Assembly (NCBI GenBank): GCA_002189035.1
Contig: NEEC01000038.1
Location: forward strand, 1 to 43,561
Direction of reading: 5' to 3'
Length of the DNA: 43,561 nt
Source: Utricularia gibba
Lineage: Eukaryota; Streptophyta; Magnoliopsida; Lamiales; Lentibulariaceae
This document shows, piece by piece, positions 10,363 through 23,569 of this stretch (position 1 is its first letter; the number at the start of each line of letters is the position of its first letter). The translations under genes were made by a program, and so were the position numbers. The notes beneath the pieces are model-generated. The model worked only from the letters and a program-made list of their open reading frames with translations. It ran no database searches and was not told the origin of the DNA.

Positions 10363-12250
10363 ATCGATTTGCATCCGGTTGACCTCATGAGCCATACAGA
10401 ATCGGGGTCTCTTCAAGCGCATGTCCTGTTGTCCGTTCAGGTCCTCAAGTATAAAGTAAGTTGTTGAAAAAATCACACCAAGCGCAACCTCAAGTATAAA
10501 GTTTTTCCTTGAAAAACCATGTAGGCATCACTTTATTTGTGGGCTTACATTTGCCTCGCCAAATGCATCATTTTTTTTAATCGATTTGCATCCGGTTGAC
10601 CTCATGAGCCATACAGAATCGGGGTCAAGGACCAAGTTCCCAGCGAGACTGGCCGCCACAAAACGAGAAGCGGTTCCTTGAAAAACCATGTAGGCAGCCC
10701 CGAAAACCGAACGATACCAGATCATAATTCCTCAAGTATAAAGTAAGTTGTTGAAAAAATCATGTGGCACTGCACTGCCGGGCGCAACTAAATCTTTGTT
10801 TTACGTGTTAAGACCTCCTCAAGTATAAAGTAAGCATGTGGGGTGCACGCAGCATCATCGATTTGCATAAAGGACCAAGTTTCACAAATTCATGTAGGCT
10901 GCACGTGAGAAGCAATTTAATCAAATGCATCATTTTTTTTAATCGATTTGCATCCGGTTGACCTCATGAGCCATACAGAATCGCAAGGACCCCCAGCGAG
11001 ACTGGCCGCCACAAAACGAGAAGCGGTTCCTTGAAAAACCATGTAGGCAGCCCCGAAAACCGAACGATAATAAATACATCACTTTATTTGTCGGGCTACA
11101 ACTAACTCTCGGCGCAAGCCAAACCTTACCTGTCCGCAACACCCCATATTCAAGTATAAAGTAAGTTGTTGAAAAAATCATGTGGGGTGCACGTGATATC
11201 GCAATTTAAACAAATGCATCATTTTTTTTAATCGATTTGCATCCGGTTGACCTCATGAGCCATACAGAATCGGGGTCAAGGACCAAGTTCCCAGCGAGAC
11301 TGGCCGCCACAAAACGAACGGTTCCTTGAAAAACCAGTAGGCAGCCCCGAAACACCGAACGTATAATAAATACTATCATTTATTACAACTACGCAACTGC
11401 GCTCGCGAGCCAAACCTTACCTTTGTCCCGTTCCAGGTGCACCCAAGAAATATAAAGTAAGTTGTTGAAAAAATCATGTGGGGTGCACGTGATATCGCAA
11501 TTTAAACAAATGCATCATTTTTTTTAATCGATTTGCATCCGGTTGACCTCATGAGCCATACAGAATCGGGGTCAAGGACCAAGTTCCCAGCGAGACTGGC
11601 CGCCACAAAACGAGAAGCGGTTCCTTGAAAAACCATGTAGGCAGCCCCGAAAACCGAACGATAATATAATCACTACATCACTACAATTTGCATCGGGCGC
11701 AAGCCAAACTCTTTGTCCGTGAGTTCCAGCTGCACCCAAGTAGCCTCCTCAAGTATAAAGTGTTGTGTGAAAAATGTGGGGACGTGATATCGCAATTTAA
11801 ACAAATGCATCATTTTTTTAATCGATTTGCATCCGGTTGACCTCATGAGCCATACAGAATCGGGGTCAAGGACCAAGTTCCCAGCGAGACTGGCCGCCAC
11901 AAAACGAGAAGCGGTTCCTTGAAAAACCATGTAGGCAGCCCCGAAAACCGAACGATAATAAATACATCACTTTATTTGCCTTCTACACTTCCTCCATCTC
12001 ATCAACGCGCTTTTTGTCCCGTTCAAGTGCACCCCAAGACCGCCTCCTCAACGTGATATCGCAAGCGATTTGCATTTGACCTCAAGCCATAATCATGCGA
12101 GACTGGGGTGTCATGTGCAATTAAAACAAGTATAAAGCATCAATTTTTTGCATCATCGATTTGCATCCGGTTGACCTCATGAGCCATACAGAATCGGGGT
12201 CAAGGACCAAGTTCCCAGCGAGACTGGCCGCCACAAAACGAGAAGCGGTT

Positions 12251-12470
12251 CATGAGGGTAGGCAGCCAAGGCGAACGATACGAATCGACTTTTTCCTTGG
12301 TAGGCTGTCGGGCTACAACTAACCTCGGGCAAGCCATTAAAGTTTTAGTTCATCCGTGTACTACAAATATTAAACAAATGCATCATTTTTTTTAAAATTT
12401 TGTTGTCATGAGTACAGAATCGCAATGACCAAGGCCACCTCATGAGCGAGATGCGAGACCGCCACAAAAC
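12251..12470 (+). repeat. Highly degenerate satellite stretch
   Basis: After gaagcggtt the sequence becomes catgagggtaggcagcc and continues with short satellite words (gggctacaactaac, aaatgcatca plus a T run) in imperfect spelling. It returns to a normal core at gccacaaaacgag near 12471. No gene or insertion is evident. Confidence 0.6.
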
Positions 12471-14593
12471 GAGAAGCGGTTCCTTGAAAAACCATGTAGG
12501 CAGCCCCCGAAACCGAACGATAATAAATACATCACTTTATTTGTCGGGCTACAACTAACTCTTCAAGCCAAACCTTACCTTTGTCGTTCCAGGTGCACCC
12601 AAAAACCATGTAGGCCTCAAGTATAAAGTATTGTTTACATCACTTTATTTGTCGGGCTACAACTAACTCTCGGCGCAAGCCAAACCTTACCTTTGTCATG
12701 TGCGCAATTTAAACAAATGCATCATTTTTTTTAATCGATTTGCATCCGGTTGACCTCATGAGCCATACAGAATCGGGGTCAAGGACCAAGTTCCCAGCGA
12801 GACTGGCCGCCACAAAACGAGAAGCGGTTCCTTGAAAAACCATGTAGGCAGCCCCGAAAACCGAACGATGCGCAAGCGATGTCCTCAAGTATACATCACT
12901 GATATCGCAATTTAAACAAATGCATCATTTTTTTTAATCGATTTGCATCCGGTTGACCTCATGAGCCATACAGAATCGGGGTCAAGGACCAAGTTCCCAG
13001 CGAGACTGGCCGCCACAAAACGAGAAGCGGTTCCTTGAAAAACCATGTAGGCAGCCCCGAAAACCGAACGATAATAAATACATCACTTTATTTGTGTTAC
13101 AGTGCACCCAAGACCGCCTCCTCAAGTATAAAGTAAGTTGTTGAAAAAATCATGTGGGGTGCGGCGCAAGCCATACAGAATCGGGGTCTTCCCAGCGAGA
13201 CTTTCCTTGAAAAACCATGTTAATCATCAGGTGCACCCAAGACCTCCTCAAGTATAAAGTAAGTTGTTGAAAAAATCATGTGGGGTGCACGTGATATCGC
13301 AATTTAAACAAATGCATCATTTTTTTTAATCGATTTGCATCCGGTTGACCTCATGAGCCATACAGAATCGGGGTCAAGGACCAAGTTCCCAGCGAGACTG
13401 GCCGCCACAAAACGAGAAGCGGTTCCTTGAAAAACCATGTAGGCAGCCCCGAAAACCGAACGAACATCACTTTATTTGACAACTAACTATTAATGTCCTC
13501 ACATCACCCAAGCATCGAATCCGGCCTCACCATATAAGGACCAAAGCCTTGTTTGCTGCACGTGTCCCCTCAATCATTAAACAACATGCATCAAATGCAT
13601 CATTTTTTTTAATCGATTTGCATCCGGTTGACCTCATGAGCCATACAGAATCGGGGTCAAGGACCAAGTTCCCAGCGAGACTGGCCGCCACAAAACGAGA
13701 AGCGGTTCCTTGAAAAACCATGTAGGCAGCCCCCGAAAACCGAACGATAATAAATACATCACTTTATTTGTCGGGCTACAACTAACTCTCGCGCAAGCCA
13801 AACCTTACCTTTGGTTCCTGCACCCCAAGACCGCCTCCTCAAGTATAAAGTAAGTTGTTGAAAAAATCATGTGGGGTGCACACGCAGCAATTTTTTTTAA
13901 TCGATTTGCATCCGGTTGACCTCATGAGCCATACAGAATCGGGGTCAAGGACCAAGTTCCCAGCGAGACTGGCCGCCACAAAACGAGAAGCGGTTCCTTG
14001 AAAAACCATGTAGGCAGCCCCCGAAAACCGAACGATAATAAATACATCACTTATATTTGTCAACTCCTCAACTCTCATCATCGATTTGCGCAAGGAATCC
14101 AAGTTACCTTTGAAAAACCATGTAGGCAGCCCCCGAAAACCGAACGATAATCATCACTTTATTTGTCGGGCTACAACTAACTCTCAAGCCAAACCTTACC
14201 TTTGTCCGTTCAGACCGACCTCTCAAGTCAACCGCAAGCATCCCATTGAAAATATCATGTTGAAAAACCACGTCATCACTTTATTTGCCGGGCTACAACT
14301 AACTCTCGCGCAAGCCAAACCTTACCTTTGTCAATGTATAAAGTCATCAATTCGCAATTTAAACAAATGCATCATTTTTTTTAATCGATTTGCATCCGGT
14401 TGACCTCATGAGCCATACAGAATCGGGGTCAAGGACCAAGTTCCCAGCGAGACTGGCCGCCACAAAACGAGAAGCGGTTCCTTGAAAAACCATGTAGGCA
14501 GCCCCCGAAAACCGAACGATAAAAATACATCACTTTATTTGGGCTACAACTAACTCTCGGCGCAAGCCAAACCTTACATTCCTCAAGCATGTG

Positions 14594-15110
14594 GGGTGCA
14601 GGCAATTTAAACAAATGCATCATTTTTTTAATCGATTTGCATCCGGTTGACCTCATGAGCCATACAGAATCGGGGTCAAGGACCAAGTTCCCAGCGAGAC
14701 TGGCCGCCACAAAACGAGAAGCGGTTCCTTGAAAAACCATGTAGGCAGCCCCCGAAAACCGAACGATAATAAATACATCACTTTATTTGTCGGGCTACAA
14801 CTAACTCTCGCGCAAGCCAAACCTTACCTTTGTCCGTTCAGTGCACCCAAGACCGCCTCCTCAAGTATAAAGTAAGTTGTTGAAAAAATCATGTGGGGTG
14901 CACGTGATATCGCAATTTAAACAAATGCATCATTTTTTTTAATCGATTTGCATCCGGTTGACCTCATGAGCCATACAGAATCGGGGTCAAGGACCAAGTT
15001 CCCAGCGAGACTGGCCGCCACAAAACGAGAAGCGGTTCCTTGAAAAACCATGTAGGCAGCCCCCGAAAACCGAACGATAATAAATACATCACTTTATTTG
15101 TGTACAACTA
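14594..15110 (+). repeat. Regular array block 3a
   Basis: Anchors lie at 14631 and 14942 (311 bp apart). The block ends abruptly at acaactaac, which is joined to atgtggggtgcac at 15108-15120, skipping the second part of alpha. Confidence 0.85.
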
Positions 15111-15440
15111 ACATGTGGGGTGCACGTGATATCGCAATTTAAACAAATGCATCATTTTTTTAATCGATTTGCATCCGGTTGACCTCATGAGCCATACAGA
15201 ATCGGGGTCAAGGACCAAGTTCCCAGCGAGACTGTTCCTTGTGTTGTGGTTAAGACCGCCTCCTCAAGTATAAAGTAAGTTGTTGAAAAAATCATGTGGG
15301 GTGCACCCGCGCAACCTCATGAGCCATACAGAATCAATGCATATTTTTTTCGACAACTAACTCTCGCGCAAGCCAAACCTTACCTTTGGTTGGTGCACCT
15401 CCTCAAGTATAAAGTAAGTTGTTGAAAAAATCATGTGGGG
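15111..15440 (+). repeat. Truncated and shuffled units between blocks 3a and 3b
   Basis: The anchor at 15163 is followed by a core cut at gcgagactg, then ttccttgtgttgtggttaagac, a gcgcaacctca junction at 15308-15319, and a short alpha piece. Normal sequence returns near 15400. Confidence 0.75.
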
Positions 15441-16500
15441 TGCACGTCGCAATTTAAACAAATGCATCATTTTTTTTAATCGATTTGCATCCGGTTGACC
15501 TCATGAGCCATACAGAATCGGGGTCAAGGACCAAGTTCCCAGCGAGACTGGCCGCCACAAAACGAGAAGCGGTTCCTTGAAAAACCATGTAGGCAGCCCC
15601 GAAAACCGAACGATAATAAATACATCACTTTATTTGTCGGGCTACAACTAACTCTCGGCAAGCCAAACCTTACCTTTGTCCCGTTCCAGCTGCACCCCAA
15701 GACCGCCTCCTCAAGTATAAAGTAAGTTGTTGAAAAAATCATGTGGGGTGCACGTGATATCGCAATTTAAACAAATGCATCATTTTTTTTAATCGATTTG
15801 CATCCGGTTGACCTCATGAGCCATACAGAATCGGGGTCAAGGACCAAGTTCCCAGCGAGACTGGCCGCCACAAAACGAGAAGCGGTTCCTTGAAAAACCA
15901 TGTAGGCAGCCCCGAAAACCGAACGATAATAAATACATCACTTTATTTGTCGGGCTACAACTAACTCTCGGCGCAAGCCAAACCTTACCTTTGTCCCGTT
16001 CCAGCTGCACCCAAGACGCCTCCTCAAGTATAAAGTAAGTTGTTGAAAAAATCATGTGGGGTGCACATGATATCGCAATTTAAACAAATGCATCATTTTT
16101 TTTAATCGATTTGCATCCGGTTGACCTCATGAGCCATACAGAATCGGGGTCAAGGACCAAGTTCCCAGCGAGACTGGCCGCCACAAAACGAGAAGCGGTT
16201 CCTTGAAAAACCATGTAGGCAGCCCCGAAAACCGAACGATAAAAATACATCACTTTATTTGTGGGCTTAACTCTCGGCGCAAGCCAAACCTTACCTTTGT
16301 CCCGTTCACACCCAAGACCGCCTCCTCAAGTATAAAGTAAGTTGTTGAAAAAATCATGTGGGGTGCAATATCGCAATTTAAACAAATGCATCATTTTTTT
16401 AATCGATTTGCATCCGGTTGACCTCATGAGCCATACAGAATCGGGGTCAAGTTCCCAGCGAGACTGGCCGCCACAAACGAGAAGCGGTTCCTTGAAAAAC
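15441..16500 (+). repeat. Regular array block 3b
   Basis: Anchors lie at 15479, 15792, 16105 and 16402, spaced 313, 313 and 297 bp. These are full-length units. The block ends at ccatgtagtagagttacag near 16505. Confidence 0.9.
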
Positions 16501-19500
16501 CATGTAGTAGAGTTACAGACTAACATGTGGGGTGCACGGCGCAATCGCAAATGCCATTAAGTTCCCAGCGAGACTGGCGCCACAAAACGAGAAGCGGTTC
16601 CTTGAAAAACCATGTAGGCAGCCCCGAAAACCGAACCATCACTTTATTTGCGGGCGGTTAATAAGTATACATCACCGCAATTTGCATCCGGGTTGACCTC
16701 ATGAGCCATACAGAATAAGTTCCCAGCGAGACTGTTCCTTGAAGTTGTCGGGGTTACAGTGCACCCAAGACCGCCTCCTCAAGTATAAAGTAAGTTGTTG
16801 AAAAAATCATGTGGGGTGCACGTGATATCGCAATTTAAACAAATGCATCATTTTTTTTAATCGATTTGCATCCGGTTGACCTCATGAGCCATACAGAATC
16901 GGGGTCAAGGACCAAGTTCCCAGCGAGACTGGCCGCCACAAAACGAGAAGCGGTTCCTTGAAAAACCATGTAGGCAGCCCCCGAAAACCGAACGATGACG
17001 CCATGATTGTCCTTGAAAAACCATGGGGCGCCCCGAAACCACTTAATAAATACATCACTTTATTTGTGTTACCAACTCCTCAACCTCGGCGCAATTTATT
17101 TTTTTTTTGTTGTGCAAGCCAAACCTTAAGACCTCCTCAATATAAAGCATCATCGATTTGGGTTGACCTCAAGGAATCCAAGTTCCCAGCGAGACTGGCC
17201 GCCACAAAACGAGAAGCGGTTCCTTGAAAAACCATGTAGGCAGCCCCGAAAACCGCGATTTACATCACTGTCGGGCTACAACTAACTCTCGGCGCAAGCC
17301 AGAATCCTTCCCAGCGAGACTGGCCGCCACAAAACGAGAAGCGGTTCCTTGAAAAACCATGTAGGCAGCCCCGAAAACCGAACGATAATCATCACTTTAT
17401 TTGTTGCTAAGACCGCCTCCCAAGTATAAAGTAAGCCAAAAAAATGTTGTCATGACGTGATATCGCATGTGGGGTGCATTTAATTTACAAATGCATCATT
17501 TTTTTCGATTTGCATCCGGTTGACCTCATGAGCCATACAGAATCGGGGTCAAGGACCAAGTTCCCAGCGAGACTGGCCGCCACAAAACGAGAAGCGGTTC
17601 CTTGAAAAACCATGTAGGCAGCCCCGAAAACCGAACGATAATACGAGCATTACAGAATCGTCAAGGACCAAGCGCAAGAGCGAGACTGCGAGACTGGCCG
17701 CCACAAAACGAGAAGCGGTTCCTTGAAAAACCATGTAGGCAGCCCCCCGAACGATGTGTTAATTACATGTGGGGTGCACGTGATATCGCAATTTAAACAA
17801 ATGCATCGATTTGCATCCGGTTGACCTCATGAGCCATACAGAATCGGGGTCAAGGTTCTTTGTGCAAAAATTACATCAGTCGGGCTACGTTACCAGCTGC
17901 ACCCCAAGACCGCCTCCTCAAGTATAAAGTAAGTTGTTGAAAAAATCATGATGCAATTTAAACAAATGCATCATTTTTTTTAATCGATTTGCATCCGGTT
18001 GACCTCATGAGCCATACAGAATCGGGGTCAAGGACCAAGTTCCCAGCGAGACTTTCCTTGAAAAACCATGTAGGCATGTCACAACTAACTCTCGGCGCAA
18101 GCCAAACCTTACCTTTGTCCCGTTCCATCGCATCTCGGCATCATGAGCCATCACAGAATCGGGGTCAAGGACCAAGTTCCCAGCGAGACTGGCCGCCACA
18201 AAACGAGAAGCGGTTCCTTGAAAAACCATGTAGGCAGCCCCGAAAACCGAACGATAATAAATACATCACTTTATTTGTACAACTAACTCTCGGCGCCAAG
18301 ATGCCTTTGCATCCGATTTGCATCCGGTTGACCTCATGAGCCATACAGAATCGGGGTCAAGGACCAAGTTCCCAGCGAGACTTGTGTTCATGTGGGGTTA
18401 CACTAACATGTGGGGTGCACGTGATATCGCAATTTAAACAAATGCATCATTTTTTTTAATTGATTTGCATCCGGTTGACCTCATGTAAGCATGTGGGGTG
18501 CATACAGCATCATCGGGGTTGACCTCATGAGGACCAAGTTCCCAGCGAGACTGGCCGCCACAAAACGAGAAGCGGTTCCTTGAAAAACCATGTAGGCAGC
18601 CCCCGAAAACCGAACGATAATAAATACATCACTTTATTTTGGGCTTACAACTCCTCAACATCTCGCGCATCAGCCAATCCTTACCTTTGTCCCCATGTTA
18701 CATCACTTTATTTGAGGTTACAGGTCCTCAAGTATAAAGTAAGTTGTTGAAAAAATCATGTGGGGTGCACGTGATATCGCAATTTAAACAAATGCATCAT
18801 TTTTTTAATCGATTTGCATCCGGTTGACCTCATGAGCCATACAGAATCGGGTCAAGGACCAAGTTCCCAGCGAGACTGGCCGCCACAAAACGAGAAGCGG
18901 TTCCTTGAAAAACCATGTAGGCAGCCCCCGAAAACCGAACGATAATAAATACATCACTTTATTTGCTGCGCATTACCTTTGTCCCGTTCCAACCTCCTCA
19001 AGTATAAAGTCATCATCGGCATCATTTTTTTTAATCGCAAGCCATACAGAATCGGGGTCCAAGTTTAGCAGAAATCCTCAAGCATGACCGCAAGGGCGAG
19101 TACCATGTAGAGAAGCGGTTCCTTGAAAAACCATGTAGGCAGCCCCCGAAAACCGAACGATAATAAATACATCACTTTATTTGTGGGTTTAACTACATCT
19201 CGGCGCAAGAGCCAACAGAATCGGGGTCAAGGACCAAGTTCCCAGCGAGACTGGCCGCCACAAAACGAGAAGCGGTTCCTTGAAAAACCATGTAGGCAGC
19301 CCCGTTCATCACTTTATTTGCTGCACCCAAGACCGACCGCCTCCTCAAGTATAAAGTCAAGATTTGCATTGAATGAAACAGAATCGGGGTCAAGGACCAA
19401 GTTCCCAGTGGGGTGCACATGACAACTAACTCTCGGCGCAAGCCAAACCTTACCTAAAAGACAAATGCATCATTTTTTTTAAATCGATTTGCATCCGGTT

Positions 19501-22500
19501 GACCTCATGAGCCATACAGAATCGGGGTCAAGGACCAAGTTCCCAGCGAGACTGGCCGCCACAAAACGAGAAGCGGTTCCTTGAAAAACCATGTAGGCAG
19601 CCCCGAAAACCGAACGATAATAAATACATCACTTTATTTGTGGCATAAATCCTCAAGTATAAAGTAAGTTGTTGAAAAAATCATGCACCGGCGCAACCTC
19701 ACGAATAAGGACCAAGTTCCCAGCGAGACTGGCCGCCACAAAACGAGAAGCGGTTCCTTGTTGTGGGGCACCCCCTCGCGAAAGTATTGCTTGTGTTGTG
19801 TGATAACATGCAATTTAAACAAATGCATCATTTTTTTTAATCGCAACCTCATGAGCCATACAGAATCGGGGTCAAGGACCAAGTTCCCAGCGAGACTGGC
19901 CGCCACAAAACGAGAAGCGGTTCCTTGAAAAACCATGTAGGCATGAGCGCATTACAGATACATCAATTTAAACAAATGCATCATTTTTTTTAATCGATTT
20001 GCATCCGGTTGACCTCATGAGCCATACAGAATCGGGTCAAGGACTTCTGGCCGCCACAAAACGAGAAGCGGTTCCTTGAAAAACCATGTAGGCAGCCCCC
20101 GAAAACCGAACGATAATAAATACATCACTTTATTTGTGCCACAAAAGCAACCGCGGATTTGCCTTGACCTCAAGCCATACAGAATAAGGACCAAGTTCCT
20201 TGTGTATGTGTTAACTCCTCAAGTATAAAGTAAGTTGTTGAAAAAATCATGTGGGGTGCACGTGATATCGCAATTTAAACAAATGCATCATTTTTTTTAA
20301 TCGATTTGCATCCGGTTGACCTCATGAGCCATACAGAATCGGGGTCAAGGACCAAGCGAGACTTTCCTTGAAAAACCATGTAGGCAGCCGAGAACGATGG
20401 CCGCCACCAAAACGAGAAAGCGGTTCCTTAAAAAACCATGTAGGTTGAGCCCCGAAGGACCAAGTTCCCAGCGAGACTGATAATAAATACATCACTTTAT
20501 TTGACGGGCTTACAACTAACATCACCGGCGCAAGCCGGTTTTTGTGTTACAGTGTAAGACCGCCTCCTCCCACGCGCAGTGCATCATTGAATCGATCATC
20601 CGGTTGACCTCATGAGCCATACAGAATCGGGGTCAAGGACCAAGTTCCCAGCGAGACTGGCCGCCACAAAACGAGAAGCGGTTCCTTGAAAAACCATGTA
20701 GGCAGCCCCGAAAACCGAACGATACATCACTTTATTTGACAACTAACTCTCGATTACCTATTCACATCACGTACAGCGGGCAAGGACCAAGTTCCCAGCG
20801 AGACTTTCCTTGAAAAACCTGTAGTGAACCTCCTCAAGTATAAAGTAAGTTGTTGAAAAAATCATGATAATAAATACATCGCAATTTATCAAATGCAACT
20901 TTTTTTTGATAATTGTCCCGTTCCACCTCGCCATACAGAATCGGGGTCAAGGACCAAGTTCCCAGCGAGAACAAAACGAGAAGCGGTTCCTTGAAAAACC
21001 ATGTAGGCAGCCCCGAAAACCGAACGATAATAAATACATCACTTTATTTGTACGTACAACTAACCTCGGCATGATTTGCATCCGGTTGCCCCCCGAGAAT
21101 TGGTTGACGTTTATTACCACGCGGGCAAGCGCCAATTCCTTGAAAAACCATGTAGGCAGCCCCCGAAAACCGAACGATAATAAATACATCACTTTATTTG
21201 TGCGCTTACAGACTCCTCAAGTATAAAGTAAGTTGTTGAAAAAATCATGTGCTCGGCAGCAAGCCAGAATCCTTTTTCCTTGAAAAACCATGTAGGCATG
21301 ACGCATTAAGACCTACCTCAGCGCAACACCGACAAGTTCCCAGCGAGACTGGCCGCCACAAAACGAGAAGCGGTTCCTTGAAAAACCATGTAGTACGAAG
21401 TTTATTACATCACGCGGGGGCAAGGACCAAGTTCTTTCCTTGAAAAACCTGTAGGCAGCCCCGAGAAACCGAACAAGTATAAAGTCATCGTTGTTGAATT
21501 GTCGGGCTGTGGTCACGTGAAACCTCTAATTTAAAAGACAAGTATAAAGCATCATTTTTTTTCCGATTTGCATCCGGTTGACCTCATGAGCCATACAGAA
21601 TCGGGGTCAAGGACCAAGTTCCCAGCGAGACTGGCCGCCACAAAACGAGAAGCGGTTCCTTGAAAAACCATGTAGGCAGCCCCGAAAACCGATAATAAAT
21701 ACATCACTTTATTTGTGGGCTACAATGCATCTCGGCATCATGCAAGCCAGAATCATTCCCAGCGAGACTTTCCTTGTGTTGAGTTACAGAAAGACCGCCT
21801 CCTCAAGTATAAAGTAAGTTGTTGAAAAAATCATGTGGGGTGCACGTGATATCGCAATTTAAACAAATGCATCATTTTTTTTAATCGATTTGCATCCGGT
21901 TGACCTCATGAGCCATACAGAATCGGGGTCAAGGACCAAGTTCCCAGCGAGACTGGCCGCCACAAAACGAGAAGCGGTTCCTTGAAAAACCATGTAGGCA
22001 GCCCCGAAAACCGAACGATAATAAATACATCACTTTATTTGTGGCGCTTACAACTCCTCAACATCTCGGCGCAACCTCAAGGAATAAGGAGTTTCCTTTG
22101 TATGTGTTAACTCCTCAAGTATAAAGTAAGTTGTTGAAAAAATCATGTGGGGTGCACGTGATATCGCAATTTAAACAAATGCATCATTTTTTTTAATCGA
22201 TTTGCATCCGGTTGACCTCATGAGCCATACAGAATCGGGGTCAAGGACCAAGTTCCCAGCGAGACTGGCCGCCACAAAACGAGAAGCGGTTCCTTGAAAA
22301 ACCATGTAGGCAAAAACCGATGTAGGCAGCCAAACCGAAAAGACCGTATACATGACGTGAATCGCAAAAACAAATGCATCATCGATTTGCATCCGGTTGA
22401 TCATGAGCCATACAGAATCGGGGTCTTCCCAGCGAGACTTAAAAACCATGTAGGCAGCAAAACCGAACCATCACTTTATTTGTCGGGCTACAACTAACTC

Positions 22501-23569
22501 TCGCGCAAGCCAAACCTTACCTTTGTCCCGTTCCAGTGCACCCAAGACCGCCTCCTCAAGTATAAAGTAAGTTGTTGAAAAAATCATGTGGGGTGCACCG
22601 CAATTTAAACAAATGCATCATTTTTTTTAATCGATTTGCATCCGGTTGACCTCATGAGCCATACAGAATCGGGGTCAAGGACCAAGTTCCCAGCGAGACT
22701 GGCCGCCACAATAGCGTTCCTTGAAAAACCATGTCATGCCCCGCAAAACCGATAATAAATACATCACTTTATTTGACGTTACAGCCACTAACATCTCGGG
22801 CAAAATTTGCGAGACTTTCCTTGAAAAACCATCATTGACGATTAATATCCTCACATCTCAATTTGCATCATTTTTTTTAATCGATTTGCATCCGGTTGAC
22901 CTCATGAGCCATACAGAATCGGGGTCAAGGACCAAGTTCCCAGCGAGACTGGCCGCCACAAAACGAGAAGCGGTTCCTTGAAAAACCATGTAGGCAGCCC
23001 CCGAAAACCGAACGATAATAAATACATCACTTTATTTGCACGTTACCAGTGCACCCCAAGACCGCCTCCTCAAGTATAAAGTAAGTTGTTCATCACCGCA
23101 ATTTAAACAAATGCATCATTTTTTTTAATCGATTTGCATCCGGTTGACCTCATGAGCCATACAGAATCGGGGTCATTTTTCCCCATGTTGGGGGCGCAAG
23201 CCAAACCTTAAGATCCTCAAGTATAAAGTAAGTTGTTGAAAAAATCATCACCGAAAAACCATCATGATATCCGGTTGACCTCATGAGCCATACAGAATCG
23301 GGGTTCCCAAGACTTTCCTTGAAAAACCATGTTACATCACTTTATTTGGGGGGCGCAAGCCAAACCTTACCTTTGACTGTATCCTCGCAAAAACAAATGC
23401 ATGATTTGCATCCGGTTGACCTCATGAGCCATACAGAATCGGGGTCAAGGACCAAGTTCCCAGCGAGACTTTCCTTGAAAAACCATGTTACATCACTTTA
23501 TTTGCTGGGCAAGCCAAACCTTACAACTCCTCAAGTATAAAGTAAGTTGTTGTCATGACCGCAAAAACA
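16501..23569 (+). repeat. Mosaic satellite region II
   Basis: This is the longest irregular stretch. Clean anchors occur at 16860, 17805, 17983, 18808, 19483, 19993, 20300, 21894, 22196, 22381, 22630, 22880 and 23128. Damaged ones occur near 16679, 17153, 17506, 18311, 18459, 19840, 20592, 21570 and 23403. Near-intact units stand at about 16760-17000 and 21790-22050. Elsewhere cores such as cagcgagactggccgccac or ttgaaaaaccatgtaggc are joined out of register, for example three partial beta cores in a row at 20350-20480. Nothing coding or foreign is recognisable. Confidence 0.78.
20350..20482 (+). repeat. Serial partial copies of one half-unit, order broken
   Basis: A core cut short (ccaagcgagactttccttg) is followed by ggccgccaccaaaacgag with aaaaaaccatgtagg, then gccccgaaggaccaagttcc, then gcgagactgataataaat. 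The word order of the normal unit is therefore broken by a backward jump. Most other mosaic pieces show forward jumps only. Confidence 0.55.

Larger units (their letters stand above)
8057..14593 (+). repeat. Mosaic satellite region I
   Basis: Anchors lie at 8159, 8565, 8786, 9011, 9352, 9697, ~9912, 10114, 10216, 10363, 10580, 10942, 11231, 11527, 11821, 12155, 12734, 12937, 13329, 13612, 13900 and 14394. Spacing ranges from 102 to 579 bp. Cores from aaatgcatc to cgaaaaccgaacg are often perfect. The arms between them are shortened, shuffled or reduced to 8-20 base words. The poorest matches are 9441-9672, 10750-10930 and 12251-12470. I find no gene and no foreign insertion. The pattern is either repeated unequal exchange or faulty consensus. 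Confidence 0.8.

Noticed and set aside
17095-17112. T-rich run as a retroposon tail or terminator
   Set aside because: A single T run inside shuffled satellite words, without target-site duplication, hairpin or any upstream element.
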